Shown: one piece after another, positions 33,990 to 45,204 of the stretch | How the letters are laid out: the number at the start of each line of letters is the position of its first letter | Position numbering within the stretch: the stretch's first letter is position 1 | Assembly (NCBI RefSeq): GCF_015706575.1 | Contig: NW_024037048.1 | Span: 13,285,512 to 13,349,511, forward strand | Direction of reading: 5' to 3' | Source of the DNA: Patiria miniata | Taxonomy: Eukaryota > Echinodermata > Asteroidea > Valvatida > Asterinidae | Length of the DNA: 64,000 nucleotides | Program-made: the position numbers and the translations under genes | Notes under the pieces: generated by a model | What the model was told of the DNA's origin: nothing | What the model saw: the letters and a program-made list of their open reading frames with translations, nothing else | Databases searched by the model: none

Positions 33990-34195
33990 ACAATTAATAA
34001 TGATATAGGATGAGATTTGAAGGTTTGCATGGTGGAAAGATACTAAGACAAGATAAGTTTTGCGGTAGCACCATGTGAATAAATCTCTTTTCTGAGTATG
34101 TGTGGTTCTGAAAAGAACCGGAGGGACTCAGCGTTTCGAACAGTATGCTCTGCCCGTCGTCAGGAGAATGAAGGATTCCAACGATGATGCGATGT
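33990..34195 (-). mobile_element. Penelope-like element fragment with hammerhead-like core
   Basis: On the minus strand: CTGACGA, a 7-bp stem CGGGCAG/CTGTTCG with loop AGCATA, then AAACGC...GTC. This is the layout of the hammerhead-type motifs known from Penelope-like terminal repeats, but I could not pair a stem I. Directly next to SLC12 copy E. Confidence 0.45.
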
Positions 34196-34247
34196 GATAA
34201 GGATGGGTGCGGTGAGGCGTGAGAAGGATGCATGCATGAGATTCTAC

Positions 34248-34567
34248 CTTCTCTTTGAGCGTGGTGACTTCCTCCTTGCTGATCTTCCAAGGAAACTTCT
34301 CCGTGGTCTCCCCTGCTTCCTCATCCAGCATCCAGGGTTTGGACAGCTCCCTGAACTGTCTCAGGCTCTACTCCTTGGGCTTCTTGTTCAGGTCCGGGAT
34401 GACCTCCACGTCCGAGCAGTTGATGCGGAACTTGCTGAGCATGTTGGCCATGTTCATCTTCTCCCTGTCCATTTGCTCCTTCTTGCCCGTGGCGGCAAAG
34501 ATGCGCAGCCTGCATTTCTACCAGTTGGATTTCATGGAGATGAGGTGAGGGATGAGTAGGGTCAAGC
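34248..34567 (-). pseudogene. SLC12 antepenultimate exon, copy E
   Basis: 320 nt, the full-length form. The frame GLTLLIPHLISMKSNW is intact through the region frameshifted in A and C. It then hits TAG in place of the Glu codon of NWEKC, and again the shared TAG after KPKE. All other conserved positions (MLSKFRINCSDVEVIPDL) read through. Confidence 0.82.
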
Positions 34568-34888
34568 CTGGGGGGTGGTGGGAGGTGGGAGCGGAGGTTG
34601 GGGGGGGGGTTCACAAACAAAAATTATACAGAGCATTATCTCCCTTTGACATAAAGCATGTGTTTCCTTTGACATGCAGCCATCCAGAATAACCTGAAAG
34701 ATATCTGAAAGACTAAATGAAATGAATTGAACACTGAAACGTATATTAAAATAATAAGGCCAACCAAGAACAAAAAGTGTGGTGTTTTCTATTATATATA
34801 AAAAAACATGTAAAAAAGTAAAACTGCTGCAAACTGCTTACTGACTGGATGGACCTGAAATATATAAATCTTAAAATTAATGTGGCCT

Positions 34889-34919
34889 GACGTTGCGAAC
34901 TTAGCAAGTTCTTCTTCAG
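34889..34919 (-). ncRNA. Hammerhead-ribozyme-like motif in Penelope-like 3' region
   Basis: Minus strand: CTGAAGA (core CUGANGA), stem II GAACTT-GCT-AAGTTC (6 perfect pairs), GCAAC where GAAAC is canonical, then GTC at the cleavage position. Stem I pairs GCCT (before) with AGGC (after). Stem III would be minimal (AC/GT), as described for Penelope-associated hammerheads. The A-to-C change in the GAAA box may kill activity. Confidence 0.55.
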
Positions 34920-35183
34920 AGGCTAAAACAGAAATGACAGAGGTGCATACATTAACATGGGGGTGCACACAAACATGCAGGGCTGAAAGAAGAAACACAA
35001 AAGGAGGATTAAGTGGGAAAGGTGTAGAAAGATGCAGGGGAGGGTGGATGAGAGAACAAAGAAACAAAGGGAGATGGCAAACCACAAGGGGTCTTGTGTG
35101 AACAGGGGAGGGACCAGAAAGGGGAAGGATCAAAGGTCACAGGGAGTGGGAACGGACAAAAGAGTGTGAGAGTGAAGGGATGA

Positions 35184-35205
35184 TGCGGGGGGGGGGGGGG
35201 GGGGG
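35184..35205. repeat. Poly-G tract
   Basis: A run of more than 20 G residues with one T. Similar runs occur at 28062-28087 (C), 32122-32143, 32899-32912 and 36187-36203. They could form G-quadruplexes and are sites of assembly error. Confidence 0.85.
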
Positions 35206-35326
35206 TGGGGGGGAAACAGTATGGAGGTGGAAAGGGATGAAAGATGGGGGAAGATGGGTAAACACAAACAAGGAAGACCAGATGGATTATCTGTAACAGA
35301 AGACAATGGAGGAAAAAAAAAAAGGA

Positions 35327-36083
35327 TTAATCATTTCCAAGTTGGATGTTGAGACCATGTGGTTGAATAGTTCGAAGACGATTCATCCACTCTCTGCTGA
35401 GGCGAACTGAGTCCTTGCGATGGCCAAGAGATTCAATGCCCTGCAAAATCATATCAGAAATGGAGTGGTTAGGCAGGTTGAAGTGATGACCAACAGGGGT
35501 GTCTAGTTTCTTGGTGTTGACCGTTGACCGATGGGCATAGAAACGCTTCTTGAGCGTATTCTTAGTCTCACCTACATACTGCACTCCACAGACCCTGCAA
35601 GAAATGAGATATATGACATTAGAGGTGTTACAAGTGATGTTACCAATGGTTCTGTGGGTAGTGACAGAAGAGTGGACAGAAAAGGAGTCAGACTCCTGGA
35701 TATGAATCTGGCAGACAACACATCTGGAACTGCACTTGAAAGTACCATGCTGGGTGGGAGGGGATGCATCTAAGGATGGGACTTCAGCTCGAACAATCAA
35801 GTCCCGTAGATTTCGAGGACGCCTGTAAGCCAATGTGGGGCCGTTGGGGATGGCGCGGGCAAGGCGATCTGAAGTATGGAGGATATGATGATTGTCATTA
35901 GTGATTTTGCGGAGGGGAGGGAGATTGGGGTGAAACGTGGTAACCAAGGGAATCATGGGTTTGGCCATGGCATCAGGGGCCTTTCCCGTGAGAGCTTGAT
36001 TTCTGGTGAAAACTTGTTCTTGAGACTCAATGAGTGGTATCTGATTGAGTAGTAAGATGCTTTTATATTTCTTTCTGATTTAA
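35327..36083 (-). pseudogene. Penelope-like ORF remnant: zinc-finger linker and GIY-YIG endonuclease
   Basis: The frame is open from after a TAA near 36084 to the stop at 35327. No start is expected, since the 5' part (reverse transcriptase) is lost. Order: linker LLLNQIPLIESQEQVFTRNQ; a long region with TFHPNLPPLRKI and LRDLIVRAEVP; a Cys motif FKCSSRCVVCQ typical of these elements; then the GIY-YIG nuclease with NVIYLISC, VQYVGETKNTLKKRFYAHR and VGHHFN. The nuclease nicks target DNA for target-primed reverse transcription. The C-terminus is complete-looking (LNIQLGND). The first ATG inside the frame is at 35968. Confidence 0.85.
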
Positions 36084-36225
36084 GTTTCACAAATCCGTTG
36101 ATGACGAGAAGCATCGATTTAGAAAAAAAGTAACCCCTACTTCTCTTCGTTTTTTTTTTGATTATCAAACATGGACACTTGTGAGTGGGGGGGGGGGGGG
36201 GGGCAGATTTCCCCTGTTGGCATAC

Positions 36226-36328
36226 CTTTCATGAGTGTTGACAGAAGGCTTTCCAAGACCTCCGCAGACTGTTTGTGGTATTCTAGCTGTGCCTCGGCTA
36301 ACGCTTGAAGCTGTAACACCTGCTCAAC
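36226..36328 (-). CDS. Endophilin-like BAR exon (VEQVLQLQALAEAQLEYHKQ)
   Basis: 103-nt exon, acceptor TTTCTTTAACAG, donor AAAG|GTATGC, phase 0 in and 1 out. Encodes VEQVLQLQALAEAQLEYHKQ then SAEVLESLLSTLMK. Endophilin-A has VEQVSQL.AL..AQL.YH.QA..IL..L at the end of the BAR domain. It is the most C-terminal endophilin exon I found; no SH3 exon is visible down to 27.7 kb. Confidence 0.85.
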
Positions 36329-36523
36329 CTGTTAAAGAAAACAAGGTGCATTTTCAAGGATTGCATTAAAACAATTAAATTACATGGCAATTTAAAGAAT
36401 ATCTTACACAACAGAATTAAAAAGGAAACCGTCAATCTCTTCACCCATACAATATCGGTATAAATTATTCTTCCATGGTTGAACTGAGAGAAATATCAAA
36501 ATAAATGTGCAGAAATATAAAGT

Positions 36524-36577
36524 GAAAACTTGTTCTTGAGACTCAATGAGTGGTATCTGATTGAGTAGTAAGATGCT
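36524..36577 (-). repeat. 54-bp duplicate of Penelope-like coding sequence
   Basis: Near-exact copy of 36006-36060 (GAGACTCAATGAGTGGTATC and flanks), 40 bases from the endophilin exon at 36624. The source is inside the Penelope-like frame (LLLNQIPLIESQEQVF). Confidence 0.85.
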
Positions 36578-36623
36578 CTAGTGCATCTTGGCTCATCTTT
36601 GCTCCGATTTGTCAGGTACTTAC

Positions 36624-36724
36624 ATCACTCTCAAGGAGGTTCCTCATCCCGTTCTCAGCAAGCTCCTGAGATTCGTGAAACTTCTCTTCTGCAAACTGGA
36701 TTTCTTCTTCAGGAATTGTGCTTC
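36624..36724 (-). CDS. Endophilin-like BAR exon (IPEEEIQFAEEKF)
   Basis: 101-nt exon, acceptor TGTGTTGCAG, donor GAT|GTAAGT. Encodes GSTIPEEEIQFAEEKFHESQ then ELAENGMRNLLESD. Endophilins have GKIPDEE.R.A.EKF.ESKE.AE..M.NLLE.D. Joins the 36226-36328 exon at phase 0 and the 47449-47515 exon at phase 1. Confidence 0.87.
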
Positions 36725-38814
36725 CTGCAACACAAACAAAAACAAGATTGATGAGAACAAAAGTCAGAAATATTGGCTCAGAATTATCCAAGATGCCAGT
36801 ATTTTCCTGGTGTGGAAATGTAGTATAATTGCTGCATCATGCAAGCATGCATTAACCCTAACAGAACTCAACCATCAAACCCCAACGGCATGTTTAGTGG
36901 GAATCCGTCAGGATGGGTACAGTACCCTTAAACTGACAGTCTTTTACATTGGGTTGGCACACCTCCAGAATCAAAGTCAGAAATATGTGTGAGCAGTTTC
37001 CCATATGGTGTTGGAATTTGCCAGGATGGGTATGGTTCCTGGTACATCATGCTAGGGAGTTAGAGTTACTCCATCACCATGTACACAATGAGTCATAAAA
37101 AAAGTGACCAAATTAGAAACATATTTCAAAAAATATGTGGCTCGCTCTGTTTAATATAAATAGGGGTAAAGTACTTGTTATTGACTAGTAACTGTGAAAA
37201 TTTCACGTAATTTGCATACTCTATTCCCAAGTAATGAATATTTTGATACAATGATCCAACATTCAGTTGTCCACCACTGATAATTATCATTCTACAAACA
37301 AATAAATACCCATTAAATACCATGAAACATAAACGTTTTCCCACCTCCATGAATGAATGGAAAAACGGACAAAAATCGCCATCAATATTTCAGAAAAAAA
37401 GAGTGGACTTGTTCCTCATAATCGAAACACAAAATCTGACAGTAAAAATACTGTTTTAGTCTTGACTCAAATGATTGAAATCTCATTTGTTTTTGAATGC
37501 CTGTGTGTAATCTGTAATTCTCACTCAGCTCAATAGCTTCCAATGGCATTCCATGGAGCTACATTTTGTATACTTCATTCGTCTATTAAATTTGATTGCT
37601 TTTTAAGATTTTTTTGTATTAATCCAGGTTTTTTTTCCAAAATGGCGGGCGGAAGTGATTCAACAACTGCTTCACGAACGAACAAATCATACACAAACAT
37701 TTCTTCCATGAAATGCTGTTATTATCCTCGTCCAAGATTTTTAGATTATTTAAAACGTGGCCCATGTACGCCAGCTTTCGTGAAATCAATCATAAGTTCA
37801 TTGCATGGCCGCGCAATAAGTTTGTTGCATTAAGTCCTACGCATGGCGTAAGTTACGCACTGTTTTTTGTGAAATCAGCTGCATAACAAAGTTCCGTACT
37901 TATTACAACTCACACATATTTAACACTTAAACTTTCTCAATTTCGTCCTCGGAAAAGTCACTTATCTACACTTATCCAAGGTTTAGTCCAAGCAAAAATG
38001 ATTTGGGTCAATTTTTTTCATCAATGCAATTGAATATTGACCAACAAAATGAGCAAACAGGCTCATTAATATGTATGAGATGTAATGAATATTCATGATA
38101 CCTCCATATATACAAATTCATGTTATTTCTGACAGAATCAACTACAACCAACATTAACTCTTTGCCAACATAAGTAGTTGTCCTTCTTAAAAAGACACAA
38201 TAATTTACAACAGTTACAAATTACATTCTAAAACTTGTAACACAATATGTCTTTTGATGTTAAAACTGAAAACACTCTTACAGTTTACCATTTTTTTGTC
38301 AATCTGAACATCTTCCAATGCAACTTTGTTTTCTTTTTGAATATATTGTTTGGATTTTTTTAATAACAAAGTTTTGTCTTATTTAATCCCCCAGTAAATC
38401 AGACATTTTTGGTCTTTAGACTGTTGCTCGATTTGGATGAGTTTGAAATAAAATGAAAAAAAAAATGAAATTAAAAAAGGCATGATAATCTCCAATCAAG
38501 AAAACATAGCAGCTGGCTTAAACATGCAGGCAAAGTGAAAATGCTGGTTACGTTTGTTCTATGACATGCTGTTAGTGTTTCAAGCAAGATGTTTGAAAAC
38601 AAAACATGCAATTTTCATGAGGACGTTCCCGTGAAATGCCAAACAAAATAAAGGAAGTAACATGCACAAGCTAGCATCAAAACCAAAACAAAACCAAAAC
38701 TGCAAAATGACAAAGTGAACTCTAATCCAGTTTTGATTTTCAAAAAAAATGACTACCGAGCTTTAGAAATCTGGGATAATATATTTCAAAATAGCGGTGT
38801 TTGGTATAGCAACG

Positions 38815-39005
38815 TTCCACTGTATATGAGAATGTAATTTCCAGTAACCCTGGTTAACCCTTCTGTTAGTGAGCATTAGCCATGTCTGAATGACATGGCT
38901 ACGACTAACACTAGCCCACATGGGAAGTGGCTTCATCTGCTTCCATAGGTGCAACTTATGTATTAGCCGTAGCCACTTCATTCTGACGTGGCTTTACGCT
39001 TTTTC
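38815..39005. repeat. ~190-bp dispersed element (also at 49035-49215)
   Basis: Same sequence in both places from ATATGAGAATGTAATTTCCA to CATTCTGACGTGGCTTTA. Contains the palindrome TAGCCATGTC-TGAAT-GACATGGCTA. Confidence 0.8.
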
Positions 39006-39102
39006 CTTTTGCCTTCATTTTCGACTCTGCACCCACGGCGAAATCTACAAATATAGCACTACTGCCTACTCTATAGCCCAGACTGCTGGCCAAATTTGAT
39101 AC

Positions 39103-39405
39103 GCTTTAGGCCGACAATCCATGTGTCCGTTTTTGATGTGCGTATATTGCGTTTTGCATACCAGTTGCGTATCCGCGATGCGTACTCTGAAAATCCACGA
39201 GTACGTATTTCTCGGCACACTTGTGACCGACGTACAAACTCATATTCCCACAATGACTGGTCTTAACGCAGTAGGGATAGCGCAATGCGCAATACAGGTA
39301 CATGGACCTATGTATGTATGCACATTGCTTATCAAACAACTGATTTCTACACATCAGGAAGTGCGCACTACGCATGACGGACACATAGACTTTTGGCCTT
39401 ATACT
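39103..39405. mobile_element. Inverted-repeat element (~300 bp)
   Basis: Left AATCCATGTGTCCGTTTTTG and right ACGGACACATAGACTTTTGG are inverted around CATGTGTCCGT / ACGGACACATA, with imperfect extension (TGTGCGTA/GCGCAC). Overlapping frames on both strands show no domain. Confidence 0.5.
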
Positions 39406-39997
39406 GTATTTTCGGAATCCTCAATCAATTCTGATCTATTTCACCACAATATTTTCTACGAAATGCTACGCTACAAAATCGGTGTTGACATACCACCTGC
39501 TGCTGAGAGGAACCGACGAAAACGTTTTTACGGGTACATGGAAAGTAAAAATAGAAACATGATGTCATCATAGGATTATAGACCAATGGGCTCTTCGCAC
39601 AAGTACCCCCTCAACGGTAAGAAAGGGAGAGTTGGGGTCGGGGAGACGACTGGGAGAGACATTTGAACGCATTGCCAACGACGCCTGACGTCACAGGAAG
39701 ACGCTATGGCTTTGTGCATATTGGGAATGAAAGTAGTCAGGGTACCATGCGCTATACGTAGTGTGCCCCATCCACTGGACTATTAAAAGTGATCAAATAA
39801 CTCCCTCTCCTGTTTGCGCATGGAGACCATTAATCTAAGCAGCCGTTGGATTCCTTTGTATTCAGTTTGGTCGTTTTTTTATCCCGGAGGCTGTCTAGAC
39901 CAATCCTGAAGGGGTAAACGTTTATTACGGACATGTAACTGATGAACTAACTAAAACACACTTTTATAAGATGGACTTTTGCGTCGGGGTGATATAA

Positions 39998-40112
39998 ATC
40001 AAATTAGGTTTTGCCTTTCACTGACGTTGAAACACTGTATACTCAGTGTGTTACCCACTGAGTATACAGTGTTTAAACGTCGTTGAAGGGCAATTAACCT
40101 AATTTGATTTAA
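39998..40112. repeat. Long perfect-type hairpin
   Basis: Arms of about 52 bp: AAATCAAATTAGGTTTTGCC ... ACACTGTATACTCAGTG, then GTTACC loop, then CACTGAGTATACAGTGT ... TTAACCTAATTTGATTT. Arms differ at a few bases. Confidence 0.85.
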
Positions 40113-40149
40113 AACACACTTCAAAATAGAATGTCATGATAGTACGATA

Positions 40150-40590
40150 CACGTACAGGCTTTCAAGCAGACCCAGGTGAAAAAGAAGGAGAAAAGTAGG
40201 GTCAAAATTTACAAAAACCAACAGGACAGAAGTCGGATTTTGGAGGACAAACTCAGGATAAAAGTAGGACTGTAGTGGGCTTTCTGGGGTAGTTTTCGTT
40301 GATGCTCGCCCACGTCCACAGCATCATAAGCCTCATTTGGCATGTTCTGTACTCACAACACTTGTGCTCCATCCTAAACTAAGCTCTTGAAAGTACAGTT
40401 GCAGTACTCCTGCGCCCAAGCCCTTCATTGTGTGATTTGACAGTGTGTAACACTGCCATGAAAGTTTTCAATGAGATTAAATTTCTTCGGAGTTGTGGGA
40501 CAAAAATCAAGAAAAAAGTAGGAAAAATTGGAGCACGGTAAAAAAAATATATATCTAGGAAAAGTAGGAGTACTTAAAAGCCTGCACGTA
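40150..40590. mobile_element. Possible MITE with ACGTACAGGCTTT ends
   Basis: CACGTACAGGCTTTCAAGC at the left is mirrored by CTTAAAAGCCTGCACGTAC at the right. No coding sequence. Confidence 0.45.
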
Positions 40591-41305
40591 CATGTGGACT
40601 GAGGTTAATCTATTACATGGACATTTATCACAGTTGTAAATCTTAAGCATCTAGCATTCTACATACACACATTCACAATATTGTTGTAGGGAAAGTACAA
40701 GGTAATATTGTGCATTAACAAATGTCAACAACACTATCTATTCTCATTTTTGAAACTCACAGACAATTTCGCTTATTGTTAGTTCAAACTTGTAGTGAGC
40801 TATGGGTGTACACTATGGGTGCTAAGCACAATAAGGGACCATTCATGACGAGTCTAGGAACTAGACTATTGACATACCGACCAAACCTGCTAATGCTGAT
40901 GAGTATGTAGATGATACACAGTGAAAAATGAAAGTAAAACATTAATACAGTGAGTGGTAAAAAAAAAAATGATGTTGAAATCAAAGGTGTTGAAAATTCC
41001 TTCACAGCGACGTCAATTTACAGGATTTCATGATTAAACTCTTCTATTAGAGACAGTTAGGCCTATCGATCAAAGTAACAAAGTTCAGTTCCCGATGACA
41101 ATATCCACTTTTGGAAACAATATTTGGCAGATCATATTGGCTGCTGAGTGAATATGGTTGACACAAAGTTCAAACTTTTTCTCGATTGCCTAAACTAAGT
41201 CCTCAAAAAAACTAAACCACAATTGAAGGCTTGCAAGGAACACTATTTTAAATGCAATTTTTGTTTTTATTCTTTTAGTGCAAACAAATATTATACGCAT
41301 TATAC

Positions 41306-41712
41306 AGTATGTCCAAAAGAAATGTCCGTCTGACTATTTTTGAAATAACTTCAAAACCATGAAGTCCAATTTGAAAAAGTTTGATTGTGCAGATACTCCT
41401 TATCTTAGCCTCAACCCCGATGATTTTCATTTAATTTCAGTCACGCATCACTGCACACTTGTCAATTGATCACAACAACATTTTGGGACACTGTGACCAA
41501 GTTCCTTGCCTTAATCAATTTCAGTGCTGTTTTATGTAAGCTGTGTAAAATCCTGCATGTTGTGAAAAGGGCTGCAATTGGGATTGGAATCATTTGCCTG
41601 GCTATCAGTCATCACGGCAAGACCTCGGTTTAATGCTCAAGGGCAAATGATTCCAATCCCAAACCACATCAGACTTTTTTTCACAGACACTTTTTTGGGA
41701 CATACTCTATGA
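41306..41712. mobile_element. ACAGTATGTCC-ended MITE, copy 2
   Basis: Near-identical to 33580-33985, with flanking sequence also shared (AATGCAATTTTTGTTTT on the left, TGACAATTAATAATGATA on the right), so a segment larger than the MITE may have been copied. Confidence 0.72.
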
Positions 41713-41745
41713 CAATTAATAATGATAAATTTAGTGTCAGGTTAA

Positions 41746-42946
41746 TGAAGTGATTTGAATACTGCGGTGTCACAGCATGATGAGGGAGTTTGATCCCAAA
41801 CTAAATCAGGATAAGTGTGTTGGAGGCTGCCCCAGATGGAATCACACGGAATCACCAGTTCAGTTCAATTTCAGCGATTAATAGAGAATTTATTCAATCA
41901 TCAGCAAATCAGTAGAATAACCAATGAGTTAATTAGATCAGTTGCAGTTAATGAACATGATGAACAGATGTTGATCCCAAAACTTCCCCAGTATATGTGC
42001 TATGTGTGTGGATCCCGGTCACGATGCAAAGACAGATCACCAGGCAAAAGATCACGTATAGTAAAGATCCCGTATAGTAAAGATCCCGTATAGTAAAGAT
42101 CCCGTATAGTAAAGATCCCGTATAGTAAAGATCCCGTATAGTAAAGATCCCGTGTAGTAAAGATCCCCAGGTGCAATAAATGAAGGTCTCACAGTAGACC
42201 GCGCCTACATATTGCCTACGGAAAAATAAACAAGACAACACTGCGGTCAAAATACATGGTGAATGTGTACACACAATGGCGGTCAAAGGTCACACACACA
42301 ACACGAGTTCAGACGCTGTGCATACAAGTACAACGTGGGTGTGTGTGGGAATATGCACGACTGTAGCTATGACGACGACGCTGCAAAATTGGAAAGTTCG
42401 TGAGTGAAAGTGTCACAAAAACGCAAGTTTCCCGCAAAGTTATGATAAAAAGGACACTCACCACAGGTTCCAGAGGCGCCCACCTTCCCACTCAGCACAT
42501 GATTATGCTGGCAAACAGCAAAGGAAAGGTGAATTCTCACCGAGAAAATCCCGGCTACAAAATAAGTGACTGCCGTCCAAAAGTTGGAAGACAAGCAGTG
42601 CCTGTTTCGCGCGCTCCCGCACGATGCGGACACATCACCAAGTGTCTCTAAAATATTATTGCACCCTCAACAAAATGCTGTTACGGATTACTTACACCCG
42701 TAAATGACATAATATACTCAAAGGAACTTCCACCTAGACATTATTGTCATTCTTATACAATTATAATAAGAAAATGTAGAAGAAACCCTCTAAAACTATG
42801 GACCTACTTGTTTCAAGAGTGAATGGACATTGAGTTAACAAGTGCTACATTTGCATAGGTCACGCGTCAACAACAACATAGGTCAATCTAAATATAGCCC
42901 TGTATCCGGGCAGCCGGTGTGTGGATGGAGGTTACGTGCCCCCACA
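41746..42946 (-). repeat. 3' LTR
   Basis: 1201 bp. Contains seven head-to-tail 16-bp units AGATCCCGTATAGTAA (42052-42165), the last with GTGTAG. Confidence 0.88.
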
Positions 42947-43839
42947 AATTCCCTGCTTTAAGACCACGCGACCCGAGTGGTCCCTACTAAAGTACAATGT
43001 ACTGTTATTCAAAGGTTGTAAGATTTCACTGTGCAACATCAGTATTAAGCACCATATTAATTTTACACATTGGCAAGATATAATTTAACATCCAAAATAT
43101 TTCTTTAAAGATAAACTTTAACGAGAACATTTTTTTTTTTTATGTTATACATGTTATATATACATGTATGATAAAGTGTGCATACAAGTACATGTCTACT
43201 GGTCGTTACTCAACTTCCATTGTTAAAAAGGATGAAGCTGACATACTTTTACATAAGAATATGGCATGAATGAAAGATACACATGTATGCGTCTCCTTTA
43301 ATACTACGCAATAGACATTTGACACTTGTAGTGCTAAATGGGAAACATGATATTTTACAAAAAGCTTTCAATAATTCCAAGCACATACATTTCCAAAGAC
43401 CTTCTCATTTAACGTATTCAAGATCAATGGATAAGTTTATACTTTAGTCAACTATAGCAAAAAGTTTTAACACTTGTCAATGCACATGCATCAATTCTTA
43501 TTTCCAAAATAGTCAAACAATGGATATCCACACTTGTATTTCTCAAATTCTGTTCCACAACAAATTTCTGATAACCTTAGTCAAAGGTCAAGGCTCGATA
43601 ATTACTCTTTAAAGTCAATACAATGAAATCAACTTTTCTACAGCTGCTGTTTTAATCATAAGGTATTCTAAAATAGTAGTCGCCTTCATAGAACTAAGGA
43701 TCTTAGATTGACTTCCTTCACAAAAGCAATCACAAGTACACATGTACAAGGTAATCTGATTACCTGATTGAAACAAAGGTATCAACACCCAAGGTTACAG
43801 ACATAATCTATCACTGTCTTCATTTGCATTACCAGCAAC

Positions 43840-44300
43840 AAACAATGTAATGGGGAAACTGTCACAGATAATCCCACCGACCACCAAAAATGTGCTTCCA
43901 ACAACAGTGGAGCAACACCCGTCACTATCAGTACTTAGGGTAAAACAAATTGGAATTTGGGAAATGATAACATTTTCCACACAAAAATGGCTTTACAAAA
44001 TGGTGAAATGCCGAAAAAAAGTCTCACACACGAGGTTATTCAAACCTTACTAAATTGTGAGAACAGAGAGCTGGAATTTACCAACTACACCGAAAAATGG
44101 CATATATTTCACATAAATGCTACAACAGCATGAGCCATAAACCCGTCAACAATGAGATGGAGAAACTGTCACAGATAATCCCACCGACCACAAAAATGTG
44201 CTTCCAACAATAGTGGAGCAACACCCGTCACTATCAGTACTTAGGGTAAAACAAATTGGAATTTGGGAAATGATAACATTTTCCACACAAAAATGGCTTT
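43840..44300. repeat. Internal direct duplication in the LTR element
   Basis: About 150 bp (GAGATGGAGAAACTGTCACAG-like start, CAACACCCGTCACTATCAGT, ACATTTTCCACACAAAAATG) occurs at 43850-44000 and again at 44150-44300. A third fragment (CCCGTCACTATCAGTAC) is at 44318. Confidence 0.8.
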
Positions 44301-44661
44301 AAAAGCATGAGCCAATAACCCGTCACTATCAGTACGTAGGGTAAAAAGAGGAAATGTCAATACATGAACAATAATTCCCATTCCTTAAAAACAGTGATCA
44401 GTAAGGATATACCATGACAAATTTCTCCACCACACCGCATAACTTAAGTGTATGTATACTGCTTGCATAGTATATTTGTTATCACGAAAATACAAATCTT
44501 CAAAACTCTACATTTAACTTGCAGTACATCACAATTATATTGGGAGGCGAAGACGGCAGTACACCTCGTCCCACACCACAAATGTGGTGCAAGTAATCCC
44601 CTCTCCAATGCACTAAAGATTTTTCATACGCTGAAAAGTATGATGACAAATGATAATTCAA

Positions 44662-45204
44662 TTAAGTTATGGCATTAGGCCATCCGGGATAACACTTCCC
44701 TGCTTTTTTGCAAGCCCTACTCTGCAAGGAAGGCATCCAACACTCAACATATACGGTCAACAACAACTTGGTCACCTTGAAGGGCGAAACCTCATATACA
44801 TCATAACAGGTGAGCCTATCTGCACTACAATTGGGGATAGATAAAAATGTGTCATCACAAACAAATGTATTGTGCAATTCACTTTGTGAACTTTCAACAA
44901 GTACACAGTCAGCACATTCAAAGATATTGGGAGTAACATCAAAATGAGGATCTTCAAACGACTCTTCTCTGAGAGCAACAAATTGAGGGTCTTGAATAAA
45001 ACAGGAAGTTTCCTTCTCTGAAACAGACTGAGGGCAAAGAGTTACATCACAACTCCCCTCTAATACATCATATGACCCTACAGTATCGATAAATATTTCC
45101 TCAAAACTATCTCCCTCTTCAGACACTGTATCACCGCAAAAATCCCCACAAGATTCAATGACAATACATTTTGTATTTGGCAGATCAACTTCACCCACCG
45201 CCAC
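44662..45204 (-). CDS. LTR-element ORF b (about 180 aa), unrecognised
   Basis: Frame open from a TAG near 45241 to 44662, with no ATG at its 5' end (first in-frame candidate is a GTG at 45204). Acidic and Cys-containing (IESCGDFCGD, FECADCVLVESSQSEL, FVCDDTFL). No known domain. Possibly the second half of the ORF a product. Confidence 0.4.
   Translation of the reverse strand: MAVGEVDLPNTKCIVIESCGDFCGDTVSEEGDSFEEIFIDTVGSYDVLEGSCDVTLCPQSVSEKETSCFIQDPQFVALREESFEDPHFDVTPNIFECADCVLVESSQSELHNTFVCDDTFLSIPNCSADRLTCYDVYEVSPFKVTKLLLTVYVECWMPSLQSRACKKAGKCYPGWPNAIT

Larger units (their letters stand above)
34796..36085 (-). mobile_element. Penelope-like retroelement, 5'-truncated
   Basis: Minus-strand order: C-terminal part of the polymerase-endonuclease frame (about 36083-35327), a T/C-rich 3' region, a hammerhead-like motif at 34889-34919, and an end near 34796 abutting the SLC12 unit E sequence at ...GTTTTCTATTA. 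The reverse transcriptase core is absent. Confidence 0.75.
36730..41240. other. Endophilin intron with small repeats
   Basis: Long intron between the 36724 and 47515 exons (also holding the LTR element). No coding sequence recognised. Contains the repeats listed at 38810, 39103, 39998 and 40150. Confidence 0.5.

Noticed and set aside
39121-39573. 150-codon plus-strand frame
   Set aside because: It overlaps a short inverted-repeat element, has no domain and is mirrored by frames on the other strand.
42004-42286. 112-codon frame with repeated YTGSLLYGIFTIRD-type motif
   Set aside because: It is the translation of the 16-bp LTR repeat; identical in both LTRs for that reason.
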